A stretch of DNA of 64,000 nt from Incurvaria masculella (taxonomy: Eukaryota; Arthropoda; Insecta; Lepidoptera; Incurvariidae): positions 5,963,021 through 6,027,020 of the forward strand of contig OX335642.1 of the NCBI GenBank assembly GCA_946894095.1. Direction: 5' to 3'. The notes beneath the pieces were generated by a model. It searched no databases. It was not told the DNA's origin and saw only the letters and a program-made list of their open reading frames with translations. The translations under genes were made by a program, and so were the position numbers. Shown here in pieces: positions 1 to 10,540 of this stretch. How positions within the stretch are numbered: the first letter of the stretch is position 1; each line of letters starts with the position of its first letter.

Positions 1-1294
1 CTACGAGGAATCGCACGCACGTATTGAGGATTAAATAAAAATGTTAAGTTTAAGTTTGGTAATAAATTTAACTTTTAGGCCTTAAGAAAAGACGGCTAAT
101 TTTTAACTAATCAACGGAGGTTTTACAAACTAATACACATTGCCTCTTTAACGATAGACCTAAGGGAAAAGATCTATTTAAGAGCCGGAAAGTTATTTTT
201 CTTTTCATACGATTTTATTTAGTTAGAGAGCGGATTTCTACGGTTTTCTTGGTTTTGGCGTTACGTAGAAACTTAAAATGAGAACATAATCTAATAAGAT
301 CATTGATACAGCATGAAAACTCTTTTATGTTTTTCAATAAAGAATAAGAGAGTTTATATTGAAATTCCGCTTGATATTAAATAGAAATTGGAGTAAGGAA
401 TTGAAATTTTCTCTCTGGAATTATTTGTTAGTAAACGACGGTTTTTTTGTCTTTGAAATCATTGCAAGAAACATTTATAACTGTTGATGATTTTTTTTCT
501 TTCTCCGCGAATAACCCGATAGTAAAAATCACATCAGAGAAATGTCTTAAGTATAAATGTGGAATAATACTGTCCAATGATCCTGCATACTTGACGCCTT
601 GTTGAATACGGTTAATAATATAAAGCATTCCCTGTCGCCATGACAGCGTTACAATATTTGGCGATCCCAGGAATTACATGGAACATTATTTATAACTATC
701 ACGGCAAAAACTTGCTGAAAAGATCCACCCATTACTACAACATTAAGCAGAATAGAACCGACATCCCTATACATTTGACGTGAATGGAGCTTTATCAGAA
801 TGAAAACAAGAGTTTTTATTGCGCAGAGACGCGGTACGGTTGGTCGGTGTCTTCGTATTGGCACTTCCCATATATTTTTCTTTGCGAGGACATAAGGCTT
901 TGGAGTTATAAAATTGAATTATGGCGTCCTGTGTCAGATTATTTTTATGCTTTCTCCGCCCAATCCTGGGCGTCGTGGTTCGATTCACGGACTGGTTTTT
1001 CACGTTTGCATATTTGCAGTAAAACTTTATCTCCGAATATTGGTTTGTGACAGAATGTTTGGGATACGTAAATGTTTTTTGTCGTGTTTTATTAACTCGC
1101 ATTCTTGTCCGCGTGTTGAGTTGTGTGTTTGGTAATAGATTTCAATTGATTTTAAACTAACGTCCCGATGAGCTGAGCTATATGTATAATAATAGCTTTT
1201 TTTGCAAGCAATATAACTCTCACACCATAATCGGTTAAGGAATATTATTTTAATCTCAGAGAACATATAAATACACACAAGAAACAAAAACATA
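1..1294. other. Non-coding stretch, nothing recognised
   Basis: AT-rich sequence with only short overlapping open frames on both strands and none with a recognisable motif. I see no repeat boundary, RNA gene or splice-flanked exon that I would defend. Confidence 0.5.
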
Positions 1295-1400
1295 TGGGAA
1301 GGTCCTGGCATGGCACCTAGTTCCCATGTGGTGTGTTGGGCTAATACCATGACAGAAGGTGTGGTATTAGCCATCCATGTCCAGTCACATAAAAAAAAAT
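1295..1400 (+). repeat. SINE copy, 3' part only
   Basis: This matches the 3' end of the SINE family found throughout the window: a GGAAGGTCCTGGCATGGCAC block, then a GTGGTGTGTTGGGCTAATA block, then TATTAGCCATCCATG and an A-rich tail. The tRNA-like head and middle are missing, so it is 5'-truncated, as is usual for LINE-mobilised SINEs. The family was identified by comparing copies within this window. Confidence 0.75.
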
Positions 1401-1518
1401 ATGAAAAACAAAAAAACATGACAATGACAATTCTACTTAACCCTAACCAACAGCAATCATGAATAAAAAAGTTCTTCAAAGTCAGCCGAAGCTGCTATGG
1501 TCCCTTAAACCTATGGTT

Positions 1519-1690
1519 CCTAAGACTAATAATAGCTGAGGTACCCGACTCCGCTCGGTTCAATGTCGTTTAGAGATTAACCCGAGCGGAACTAAAAACG
1601 GGATCCGAAACTATCCTTCTTTCAAGCTGGAACCACTGGAACCAACAATACACATTCACACAGTTTGATTAATATCGGTTAGGTAATTTC
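1519..1690 (+). repeat. Fragment of GGTACCCGGCTCCGCTCGG-type repeat
   Basis: A block reading AGCTGAGGTACCCGACTCCGC followed by an ATGTCGTTT..CCCGAGCGGA stretch is shared with copies near 3,503 and 46,668. This type of sequence commonly flanks RTE or Helitron-like repeats in Lepidoptera. Boundaries are approximate and the copy is strongly diverged. Confidence 0.5.
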
Positions 1691-1699
1691 GGAGATTGG

Positions 1700-3060
1700 C
1701 GTGTACGAATACAGTGACAAGTGATTTTTATAAATTAAGGCTGTCGTGAAGTCACAGGGTCACAGTCACAGGTAAAACATTAAGGGCATGTAAAAAGTAA
1801 TCGCCCGTAGCATGGAGAATTGATAGGGTAACGACTCTGTAAAAATATTATAGTTGTATCCCGCAAGTTTTTGATAACATTGGTAAATATGTTACGGTTG
1901 AAGCCGAAATCTTTTTTTTCCTTGAAGGTAACTAAAATTTTGAAGATATACCCGTGTGGAGTGCACTAATTTCGAGTATATGATGAGAAAAAAACAAACT
2001 TTACCTATTTTTTTTCTATTTTTTTCATACAAAAATAAAAAAAAACAAAATACATTTTAAAATTCAATTTTGTTTTCTTGGCATCGATTCTTAATTAGTT
2101 CACTCAACATGAGTATAAGTGAATAAATCAAATAAAATTCAAGGAAAAACATATTTCGGACTTTAACCAACATCGGGCTTTAACCGTAATATATAAATGT
2201 CGTGATTCAGTTATTCACATAACCCCGGAGTCCGAAGACAGGCGTTAGGATAAAAAGGTGACCTTGTAGGAGCGTCGCGCTGATTGAATTTGTTCCGAGT
2301 AACTTACAAGTACATACGTGCGCAGATTAATACCTAGCGACAGGTCTGGGCCCGCGAATTGCTCGTAGAAAGTATTTATTGGTTTACCTGGAACGAACAT
2401 GTGAGAAATACGATTAATAAAGTACTAAAGAATATAAATTGGATTTCAATATTTTGTTTCCTTTTAGCTTTGCCTGATTTTAATATATCATTCGGGATAA
2501 TACGTACCTACGGTCCGCTGATTCTCCGTTTTTTTCATACGAAAGCATGTTGGGGTATGAATGTCGCTGTGAATTAAGAGCAAGGGATCGCCTGATAGAA
2601 GAAGATATTATGATGTGAAAACGAATGTAGCATCCTCCAAGGTGACTTATTTTCGTAAAGCAGTACCCCTATCACTTTCTTCTGCGCATTTCGTAGTGGT
2701 ATCTGCTGCGGAAACCTGGGGCATAACCGACGTAAAATGTGAGAAAATGTGCGAGCGAATTTGATCAATGCCGAACCAATCAAAAGCGTTTATGTCATAC
2801 CTTCTGTGCTCTTATTAGGAAGAATATTTAGCAGTCACTTCTGATTGATGCAGAATTGATCGAATTCCTTCACACATTTTCCTAATATAGTGCAGTGAAC
2901 ACGATTCCATGTCTAAATGTTTGTTTGTCTAGTAACAGTATGATTTAAATTAATAATTCTCCTCACTTTCGTAATACTCATTTATTTAAACATGCGCACT
3001 TACCATCACGCCGCTTTCCCGGAGGGGTAGAAAGAGATGATAGAGCGCCAGACGGTACGA
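1700..3060. other. Non-coding stretch, nothing recognised
   Basis: AT-rich sequence with poly-T and poly-A runs around 1,900-2,060. The short open frames (for example a 72-codon frame at 2,359-2,577) show no family motif. I see no gene. Confidence 0.45.
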
Positions 3061-3071
3061 TCACAGAACAC

Positions 3072-3270
3072 CTCTTTTGCTTCATCTACAGATATACATG
3101 TCGGAGCCACTCTGATAGCGAACCCCCTGACCAGGCGTCGTTATACATATTTTCATACATGCTCTACGATTACGGGTGCTATGTACCAGACCTTTACAAA
3201 GAATTACATCGATTTGGTCATTGTACGTTCTTCTGGACCGCCCGGGCACGACACTTCCGCTCACTTATTT
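3072..3270 (-). pseudogene. LINE reverse-transcriptase ORF, C-terminal remnant
   Basis: On the minus strand the frame reads VVPGRSRRTYNDQI, then KGLVHSTRNRRACMK. This matches the conserved extreme C-terminus of a family of lepidopteran non-LTR (RTE-like) reverse transcriptases, whose pattern is GRPRRTYLDQI..VLKKGQVRSTRNRRACMK. The plus-strand fragment at 36,087-36,310 carries the same segment, including a downstream DEAK motif. Only about 60 residues remain, with no RT or endonuclease core. It is a dead 5'-truncated copy. The clade name is from memory of the motif; the shared repeat is seen directly. Confidence 0.65.
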
Positions 3271-3502
3271 ATCATTTCATTATATGTCGCTAGCGTATTT
3301 ATAAAATGAAAGCCACCACACACGCTGGTTTATAAAACGCAGCAAACTTAGTGCAGTAACTTATGCTGCAGTAAAGTTCACTTAGCCTCAACTTAATTGA
3401 GACTTAGTGAGTATTCCGAGAGGAAACCATGAAGCGTATAGAGGACCTGACATACGAAACGATTTCTCAGTTCTGATACATTTGTTTACTTATAAAATAC
3501 TA

Positions 3503-3905
3503 GCTGAGGTACCCGGCTCCGCTCGGACCAACATCGTTTTGGACTGATGTCGGGCTGAATTATTTCCAGGATATTATAACAGTTCCCCATTCAAACTTTC
3601 ATACCCTATATCGTGTCCTTCGAGTTTATTTTTTTCCAAAAGTGGTGTCTGACCTTCTCCAAGGTCCAGAATATTTCTTTACTGAAAATCATCAAAGTTT
3701 GTTCAGCTTTTAGGTAGACATATAGAGTTACTATCGCATTTATAAATCGTATGGATTTTGATGTTTAATAGCAGATATATTAAAGTAAATTATAAGAGCC
3801 GCAGAATTTGACCCGGTTCATCTGAAGACCTACCTTTATCGATGCTTTATAAAGGACATACGAAAGCATTTTTGCCACATCTGAAACGGAGACGCTACGC
3901 TCCTG
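3503..3905 (+). repeat. Interspersed repeat, GGTACCCGGCTCCGCTCGG type
   Basis: The copy opens with ACTAGCTGAGGTACCCGGCT and runs to GGACATACGAAAGCATTTTTGC..CTGAAACGGAGACGCTACGC. The last block recurs around 53,750-53,775. No reading frame is present. It is a non-coding mobile-element tail of a kind common in lepidopteran genomes; the class (Helitron-like or LINE 3' end) is uncertain. Confidence 0.5.
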
Positions 3906-4187
3906 TACGGTCTTCTGAAGCTAAGTCCAGTTAAAGACCTAAAGTTTCGTTACTCCACGACGGGACCCAAGGCGGACGGCGAGGGTTCGCCGGAGGAGTA
4001 GTGATTAAGGTGTCTAGACAATTCCGCCTTCGAAATTATTTATTTCGTAAACAAAAGGCATTACCACAAGAAAACATATCTAAATTCTGCAAAAGTAAAG
4101 TATTATTCATTTAAAATTTCGTTTTGGACATTCACACGAGCGGAGGCCGGTGAAATGTTACCAGAAACCTTCGCGAACGCGTTATTC

Positions 4188-4199
4188 AATTTGTAATTT
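4188..4199. repeat. Left target-site duplication of truncated PLE
   Basis: AATTTGTAATTT here is repeated exactly at 5,189-5,200, bracketing the GIY-YIG element between them. A 12-bp duplication fits Penelope-like integration. Confidence 0.6.
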
Positions 4200-5188
4200 G
4201 GTTATGGTGCTGTCTCTACAACAAACACAAAAACAACAATCGTCGTTATTAATATTATGTCTGCCTACAGACCCAATACGAAAAAGATATACGAAAAACA
4301 GCTAATCTGGTTGTATGTAGCTCATAAAAATCTTAAATCTATTCTAAATAAAAAATACACCCCAAACAACACAGACACGCCACTAGGTACACAACCTTGT
4401 CTGCGCCCCCGATGCAAAACATGCGCTATTATAAACACAAATACTACAATAAAAACACATCACATGACACATCCATTCCGCATTTTCTGTTCCGCTAATT
4501 GCCTAACCAAAAACTGCATTTATATCCTGGAGTGTAGGTTCTGCAACGCGTTTTATATTGGAGAAACGATTACGCCACTACACATTCGCATGAATGGACA
4601 CAGGCATTCTGTAAACTCATGCGCACAAACTACATTACCAATACCTACACACGCACGAACACACAACACGACATTCAATGAATGTTTCACTGTGCGGATT
4701 GTAAGAACATTTTCAAAGTCAACAACCGAAATTGACTTAAAAACTTACGAATTATCTTATATTTGGCAATTTGGAGCACATTTTAATGAGGGCCTCAACA
4801 AAATGCACTGATATCCGCACAGAAGAACACTCTAACAGTAGTATAGATTGACAATGCCATGATTGCGTGGTGCTGGCAATCGACCCTACTTATTTCACAC
4901 GATGCCAAAATTAAAAACACCGTTGCCATAGCAAATAAAATTCAGTTTGATAACGGCGAATGCCGAAATATTACTGCTTTTTACGAATTATATGTTGTGT
5001 TTCAGGATCGGTTCCCGATTCCCGATCCTGCACTCCCTGCACCCCATTGCAGCTCCAGGGGCGCGGCTCGCGCCACCCAATCCGCATAGAGACGGCGGCG
5101 CGGGACACAAGAGGGGGCGTCCAGCTACATACAACCAGATTAGCTGTTTTTCGTATATCTTTTTCGTATTGGGTCTGTAGGCAGACAT
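4200..5188 (+). mobile_element. 5'-truncated PLE-like insertion with inverted ends
   Basis: A 989-bp insertion bracketed by a 12-bp direct repeat. It holds the 3' end of a retroelement reading frame (4,257-4,811). A perfect 69-bp inverted repeat is present: 4,254-4,322 reappears in reverse complement at 5,123-5,191, so the start of the retained coding piece is copied backwards at the far end (the last three bases overlap the target duplication). The final stretch before the right arm (5,040-5,120) is GC-rich. Inverted self-sequence at one end is typical of Penelope-like retrocopies and is also seen in the larger pair at 37.5-42.8 kb. The 5' truncation and the missing RT domain make this copy non-functional. 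Confidence 0.65.
4257..4811 (+). pseudogene. GIY-YIG endonuclease domain fragment of a PLE
   Basis: A 184-codon frame, open a little further upstream without a start codon. In order it shows a basic N-terminal stretch, WLYVAHKNLKSIL, a Cys motif PCLRPRCKTC, then CIYILECRFCNAFYIGETI and LHIRMNGHRHSV. The last two form a GIY-YIG nuclease core, with IYI/YIG and the conserved Arg of IRMNGHR. This Cys-motif-plus-GIY-YIG arrangement is the known C-terminus of Neptune/Poseidon-type PLE proteins. The sequence is clearly different from the GIY-YIG of the 833-residue PLE at 40.2 kb, so it is a second PLE lineage. The RT domain is absent, so it is a fragment; the frame itself is unbroken, which suggests a fairly recent insertion. 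Confidence 0.65.
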
Positions 5189-5283
5189 AATTTGTAATTT
5201 CAAAATAAATCTGGATTTCGACCACAGCACCACCTACTGGTTTCAACTAAACCTTGATGGTTGTGATGGTGACTTCCAAAGTA

Positions 5284-5555
5284 CAAAACCGGCCAAGTGC
5301 GAATCGGACTCGCACACGAAGGGTTCCGTACCATTGTACAAGATTTAACACAAAAAACATTTTTAAAATTTTACTTATTTGTTGTTATAGCGGCAAAATA
5401 AATACACACTCTGTGACATTTTCAGCTGCCAACCTATTACGGTTCATGAGATACAGCCCTGTGACAGACGGACGGACGGACGGACGGACGGACGGACAGA
5501 CGGACGGACAGCGGAGGCTTAGTAATAGGGTTCCGTTTTCACCCTTTTTTATATA
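5284..5555 (+). repeat. Lepidopteran GGTTCCGTACC repeat, copy 1
   Basis: Runs from AAACCGGCCAAGTGCGAATC through a palindromic CGAATCGGACTCGCAC block, AAGGGTTCCGTACC, a T/A-rich middle, GTTATAGCGGCAAAATAAA, TGAGATACAGCCCTGTGACA, a (GGAC)n microsatellite, then GCGGAGGCTTAGTAATAGGG and TTCCGTTTTCACCC. It has no coding capacity. The last GGGTACGGAACCC block seen in other copies is missing, so the 3' tip is lost. Homologous copies lie at 9.4, 11.9, 43.3, 50.0, 53.2, 59.8 and 61.4 kb. Confidence 0.85.
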
Positions 5556-5579
5556 GTTTAGTATAGTAAAGTTTTAGTT

Positions 5580-6189
5580 AGCGGTAAGTTTCTAATTTTA
5601 TATTGTTTAATAAACAGTGTATGTATTTTAATAAATTATGTAATAACATTTGAAAACATTGAAAATGTAGAAATTTGAGTCGCATATCCGTAAGACATAT
5701 ATTTTGCAAGTAGTCTCTGCACTGAATGTTTTTACCTTGCATGTTTAATAAATATTTATCAAAGCTCTATTATAGAATTCTACAATATAGGGAAACCGTG
5801 CATTCTACCCACCTACCTACCATTTAACCAAGGCTTAAAGGAATGATATAATCGTTTTCTTCAAGAACACAGACTCTCTGCATCTTCCCAATCATCTTGT
5901 CTCGGACACTTACCTCTGAAACATTCACGGCATGGGATTCAGTGGGACCATTAATCTTGTAAGGTGTCCCGACGCGCCAACGCCCACGCGGTCAAATCAC
6001 AAAAGGTGGCGGGTGAATCCACCCCTGCGACCCATTTTCCCCACCGTCCCTTCTGCACATCGAGAATGATAGCACGGGAGAGGCGTGGTAAACTCATCCG
6101 TAAAGCGGTAGCGTAGGCGTGTAGAGATAATACGGTTGCACTGCCGGCCAGTCAGTTCGCTTACGAATTCGCTCACTCCAGCGTATCTA
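5580..6189. other. Non-coding stretch, nothing recognised
   Basis: AT-rich up to 5,900, then a more GC-rich block (about 5,930-6,180) with a CCGACGCGCCAACGCCCACG segment. No open frame of note and no repeat partner seen elsewhere in the window. Confidence 0.4.
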
Positions 6190-6615
6190 CCGGGCTATTT
6201 TACTCGCAATGTCTAGTTCGAGTTAGTGAGCACAAACACGACCCGCAAATTCAAATGAACTCAAAGTTCATGTTTGTGCTCACTAAAGGCGTTCCCAGAC
6301 ACAGATAATTCCGCTCGGAAGTTCCGAGCTTATATCGCTCGAAACATTGCTCGGAACTCTTGCGAATTGCTGGCCAATGGTCGCTTTTATTTCTTGCCTG
6401 CTAAGAGCATTATGTTCGCAGTTTCGGGGTTAGCACAGAAAACTCATAACTATCAAAAGCAAGAAATGAGAGCGAGATTCTTCCGCAAATAAATTCCATG
6501 GTATATTATATCTGTTTGGGAGAGGCTTAACATTGCAAGTTTGGTCGATACGGCAACACCAAAACGGCCACTCGTCCGTTTTACTCGAACACGAGATTGC
6601 GAGTAAAATAGCCCG
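6190..6615. mobile_element. MITE with CCGGGCTATTTTACTCGCAAT terminal repeats
   Basis: CCGGGCTATTTTACTCGCAA at 6,190 is mirrored exactly by its reverse complement ending at 6,615, giving terminal inverted repeats of at least 21 bp around about 426 bp without coding capacity. A second inverted pair (GTGAGCACAAACA at 6,227 against TGTTTGTGCTCAC ending near 6,282) lies inside, and the MITE at 6,287-6,528 is nested within it. Confidence 0.6.
6287..6528. mobile_element. Nested MITE with TTCCCAGACACAGATA-type ends
   Basis: AGGCGTTCCCAGACACAGAT on the left is matched in reverse complement by TATCTGTTTGGGAGAGGCTT on the right. The interior is itself partly palindromic (TTTTATTTCTTGC.. against ..GCAAGAAATGAGAG). 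The element at 59,631-60,183 has related ends and interior, so this is a dispersed family. No coding capacity. Confidence 0.55.
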
Positions 6616-7210
6616 GAACGGCCCCTGACGTTCTCACTAACTCGTGGCTACGCTGCCGCCACACGAGTGAGTTTCGATCGCTACTCCCGTCCTTCTATGC
6701 TCGCTAGTTTGTAGCTTCATCGACGCCATTTTTTCAAGGTTCGCCAGGACAGGTCTCGGCGAAGTGTTTTTGGATGAAACATTATTTACTACGCCACAAT
6801 CAATTTACAAAACACACTTACTGAACTACAGAGGCAAATGAAGTCTATCAAGCCTATAAAAAAAACGGATAAGTGCGACTTTGCGCACACATGGTTTGTA
6901 TAAATTCGTATTTTTTACGTGATTTAACTACTAATCAACGATTTTCGGATTGTTTCGTTTACTTGTGCTGTAGAACTTGCTTCTATCAAATTTCATGATT
7001 CTATTTCTAGTCTAGATCACTGGAAGTACAAAGTAATTTGTTAAAATATTCGCCTCAAAAGGCCGTATTTTAAGCTTCCTTACTTAGAAGCTCGATTACT
7101 TTAAAACTTAACCAAATTTTTTTTCATGACAAAAATCGAAACACTACGTACGAAAAAATTACGTAGCAGCCAACTCGAACACAACAAACACCTCCACGCA
7201 ACGGTTTTAA

Positions 7211-7742
7211 GGTGGCCCAACCCGGCGGGCCTAACTCATTCGCGGGCACGGTACAAAACCGTGCTGTTGCGCTTTGGTACTGCAAAGAATAAGACAGGCT
7301 CCGTGATGAGGAAGATGCAACATGTACATAAAAGACAATGTGCATAGTGTATGATTTGGTAAGATTTATGAAAATTTTTATTTCAAAACGACTTATAGCT
7401 AAAAGTAAACCACGACCGCTGTAGTCAAAAATCTAACAAAAACCAAATAGATTATAAATCTTGATTAAATAAGCTATGTCTGATGACTAATCTTTTTTAC
7501 GATGTTCTTACTTTATCATTGCGGAATCTAACTCCAAAGTTATTGTATAAAACGCGCGAAAAATTCGAACTTTCGGACCTTATAACTTATAAGCCAAACA
7601 CAATTTTACAATGCCAATGGTCATCAGACATCTAGTTCGATCAAATAAAGCTATTTTGAGCAAACATTTGGATCTCTGACAAAAAATATGGGCGTGATCT
7701 TCTTTCCCCTTTTGTATGGGGAGATGAGCGGGTTGGGCCACC
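7211..7742 (+). mobile_element. TTAA-flanked MITE, GGTGGCCCAACCC family, copy 1
   Basis: About 532 bp with GGTGGCCCAACCCGG at the left and GGGTTGGGCCACC at the right, flanked on both sides by TTAA (7,207-7,210 and 7,743-7,746). TTAA target duplications are the signature of piggyBac-like transposases. The 73-codon frames near 7,124-7,347 are incidental. A full-length reverse-orientation copy lies at 44,249-44,790. Confidence 0.8.
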
Positions 7743-7749
7743 TTAACAT

Positions 7750-9125
7750 AAGGACATATTATGTGGGCTTAAGCTGACATTAACTCTACATGTACTACTG
7801 AACTGGGCCTATTTTTGATAAAATCCGTAACTCTACTGAGTTGAACGTTCGAATTCAAAAGTCAGGGCTCCGTGTGCACTTCGTACGGATGACGGCTAGG
7901 AGGCACCTTAGAGGCGATCGCAACGTACATAACCCTTCGTCGTTTCTGACATATTTTCCAGGGCAAGTGCGTGTCCCGGGCAGCGGTAATTACCGCTAAC
8001 TGAACTAGGGCCCGTGAGTTATGGTCGGAACTCGCGAAGTAACATGCACGGCACACAACAAAGACAACCGGAAAATGGTACGCCCCGTTTTTAACCGACT
8101 TAATTAGTAAGAACGCTTTTCAGGTCAGTATTTTTAATTGAGTTGATGTCTGTATTTCACAAACTAGGTTGGCGATGGTTACTTTTGTTCTGGTAGTCAA
8201 ACTACGCAGTCATGTTACAAACTAATTGACCGATACGATTAACTGAGTGAAAAAGAACCCGCAAAGAAACTTACCTGGTCTAGAGGTTGTATTTTTTTCA
8301 TACAATATTTTTGCTACAATACACTTGAAAATGAATTTCCTAACTTATGTTAGGTTGGTTTAGAACAAATACGGTGTAAATCTACAACACATGTTAGAGA
8401 TGTAAAATTCTTAGCTTGTATTAATTTGGCCAAAATGGTAGTGTAAGATCTGCCTGCATCAATTATCTAAATTGCATTAGTTATGCTCAAATCACTTAAA
8501 AGTTAAGTCTATTTATGATGAGATAACTCCCAAATCTGACATGGGGGCGTTACTATGGTAAATTAATGCACCGGGTGAACAGGAATTAGAAAGAAATCTG
8601 ACGTTTAATTTCTTTTAGTACCATGCTGGTAAATTTCAGTTCACTTGGCCGAATAACACGTTTGACAGTTAGTATGTTACAAAATGCAACCAACGACGGA
8701 TTTAATCACCCGGCGAATTAATTTACCATGGATAACCCCAGGGCGAGTTCGGGAACTCAAAGTCAGGGGGTCGCCTGATATTTTTGGACAGAAAGGCAGA
8801 TATTGGCTTTCGCCAACATGCCCGTTCGGATGCGCAGCAAGAAACAAAGCTGCAAGTGCAAGATACGGAGCCGATGATATCCGAGATAAGTCGAGAGCGT
8901 GTCTCGTAAAAGTGAAACGAGCACCGTTCTAGTCCGCCCACGCGGGCTGTAGATTCCGCGTCCGCCATTGTACCCCACATCATCCGTTACGAAACAACAC
9001 TTGTGACCACAGAAGCGAAAAGGAGGGAGAAGTAGCATGGGATCCCGCCGCTGCGCGCCGTGCGCGCAGTATAGGAAGCCCGCTGCGTGCCACACGAGCA
9101 AGTAATGAGGCAGCGTAGACATGAC
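7750..9125. other. Stretch without a recognised gene
   Basis: AT-rich at first. A GC-richer block at about 8,690-9,110 has overlapping open frames of 82-119 codons on both strands. None shows a family motif, and open frames on both strands at once is what CpG-rich non-coding DNA produces. I make no gene call. Confidence 0.4.
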
Positions 9126-9129
9126 TTAA

Positions 9130-9808
9130 GGTGGGCCCGTAAGCATCAGAAAATTTCGCCTTCCATACAAACGTAGTTAACTTATAATTGGAAAACCACT
9201 ATTCCAATTTACTTGATATTACGGATCTACTATCAGGCAACAAATATCTGTGTCTGCATGTCTTTGGTTTTTTGGTAAATGTATCATGGCTCAAACCACA
9301 GAGAAAACAACATTTGTATGAAGACTTTATTTTTGCTTTCATTTGATTCTGTTTGGATTTTTCAAAAAAATAACCACGTGCAGACAAAGTTATATGTTAT
9401 CTGATAATTAGGGTTCCGTACCCAAAGGGTGAAAACGGAACCCTATTGCTAAGCCTCCGCTGTCCGTCCGTCCGTCCGCCCGTCCGTCCGTCCGTCTGTC
9501 CGTCTGTCACAGGGCTGTATCTCAGTAACCGTAACAGACAGCTGAAATTTTCACAGAGTGTGTATTTATTTTGCCGCTATAACAACAAATAGGTAAGATT
9601 AAGAAATAATTAAAATTAAAGGGGGTCCCCATACAAAAAACGTGATTTTTTTGTATACATTTTTTTACGATGGTACGGAACCCTTCGTGTGCGAGTCCGA
9701 CTCGCACTTGGCCGGTTTTATATATTAAATATCAATTCCATTGAAACAGTTATTTTCAAATGATTAGTAAACTACGTTTGTATGGGGAGCATAGCTTACG
9801 GGCCGTTC
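9130..9808. mobile_element. TTAA-flanked MITE, GGCCCGTAAGC family, split by a repeat
   Basis: Ends are GGCCCGTAAGC on the left and GCTTACGGGCC on the right, with TTAA on each side (9,126-9,129 and 9,809-9,812). Subterminal CCATACAAACGTAGTT is mirrored by AACTACGTTTGTATGG. Removing the 311-bp repeat at 9,409-9,719 leaves about 368 bp, close to the uninterrupted relative at 29,992-30,358. The MITE is therefore older than the inserted repeat. Confidence 0.7.
9409..9719 (-). repeat. Lepidopteran GGTTCCGTACC repeat, copy 2 (full length)
   Basis: A complete minus-strand copy: GGGTTCCGTACCCAAAGGGT, a (GTCC)n microsatellite at about 9,460-9,510, TTTTGCCGCTATAACAACA, TACGGAACCCTTCGTGTGCG and ending CTTGGCCGGTTTT. 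It sits inside the MITE at 9,130-9,808. Confidence 0.88.
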
Positions 9809-9819
9809 TTAATACACCG

Positions 9820-9983
9820 ATGCTGAGATTAATAGACTTTACTCGTGCTTGGCTTAGCCAAAGTATAGCTTACGTATGTCAAATTTGACATTTGTTCCAT
9901 ACATTTCATGCCAAAATTTACAGTCGGAAGGCATACTCTGGCTTAGCCAAGTACGAGTATTTTTTTATGAATCTCAGCATGAC
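9820..9983. mobile_element. Short MITE, ATGCTGAGATT ends
   Basis: ATGCTGAGATTAATAGACTT on the left and ATGAATCTCAGCAT on the right form terminal inverted repeats that continue through TACTCGTGCTTGGCTTAGCC, mirrored by GGCTTAGCCAAGTACGAGTA. About 164 bp in total, almost entirely foldback. It directly abuts the preceding MITE. Confidence 0.65.
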
Positions 9984-9989
9984 TTTAGT

Positions 9990-10540
9990 TAGTTCGCTTA
10001 TAAATTCGGACGCGCAACATAGAATTTCCGTTGCACTAAATAGCGTACTGTGAAGTTCTTACGTGTTTTCGGAACTCGGGACCGTAAGTAGTGAGAACAT
10101 TCATAATAGAACTGACTAGCCTGACTACGCCGTCTCCATACAAATTAGTTTCGGTTATCACTCCTTTCCTTCCTTCCTCGCTGTGTGCCACACAGTTCAA
10201 GAATCGCCAACGAGCGCGAATGTGCTCCCGAAATGCGTTCGCCAAAGTTCCCACCCACACAAATCCTCCAATACGTCTGCGACTGAGTTGACGTGTGGCA
10301 TGAACGTTCATACGAGACAGCGGGTCTCATAGTAGGTGCGATATGGGACATCTCCTTCCTCTTTGATCTGTGGTCGTAACGGTGCCGCCGAATACTACCT
10401 AATATAGCGATTAAATTTTTTATATCTCATACTGTTTGAAGCACTAGCGGAGTCGCGGACCACCTACTGACTGGCTTGGCTGAGGTTGAGCAGTGACATA
10501 AACAAACGAACATTATTGTATTGTGCTGTTTGAGTGAGTG
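9990..10540. other. Non-coding stretch, nothing recognised
   Basis: Moderately GC-rich block around 10,090-10,350 with 66-91-codon open frames on both strands that carry no motif. Nothing I can name. Confidence 0.4.

Noticed and set aside
5465..5515. GGAC tetranucleotide array considered as a CRISPR-like or regulatory repeat
   Set aside because: It lies at the same place in every copy of the interspersed repeat and has no spacers; it is the element's internal microsatellite.
8763..9122. 119-codon minus-strand frame in a CpG-rich block
   Set aside because: Overlapping frames of 82-86 codons lie on the same DNA in other frames. No recognisable domain; the GC content explains the open frames.
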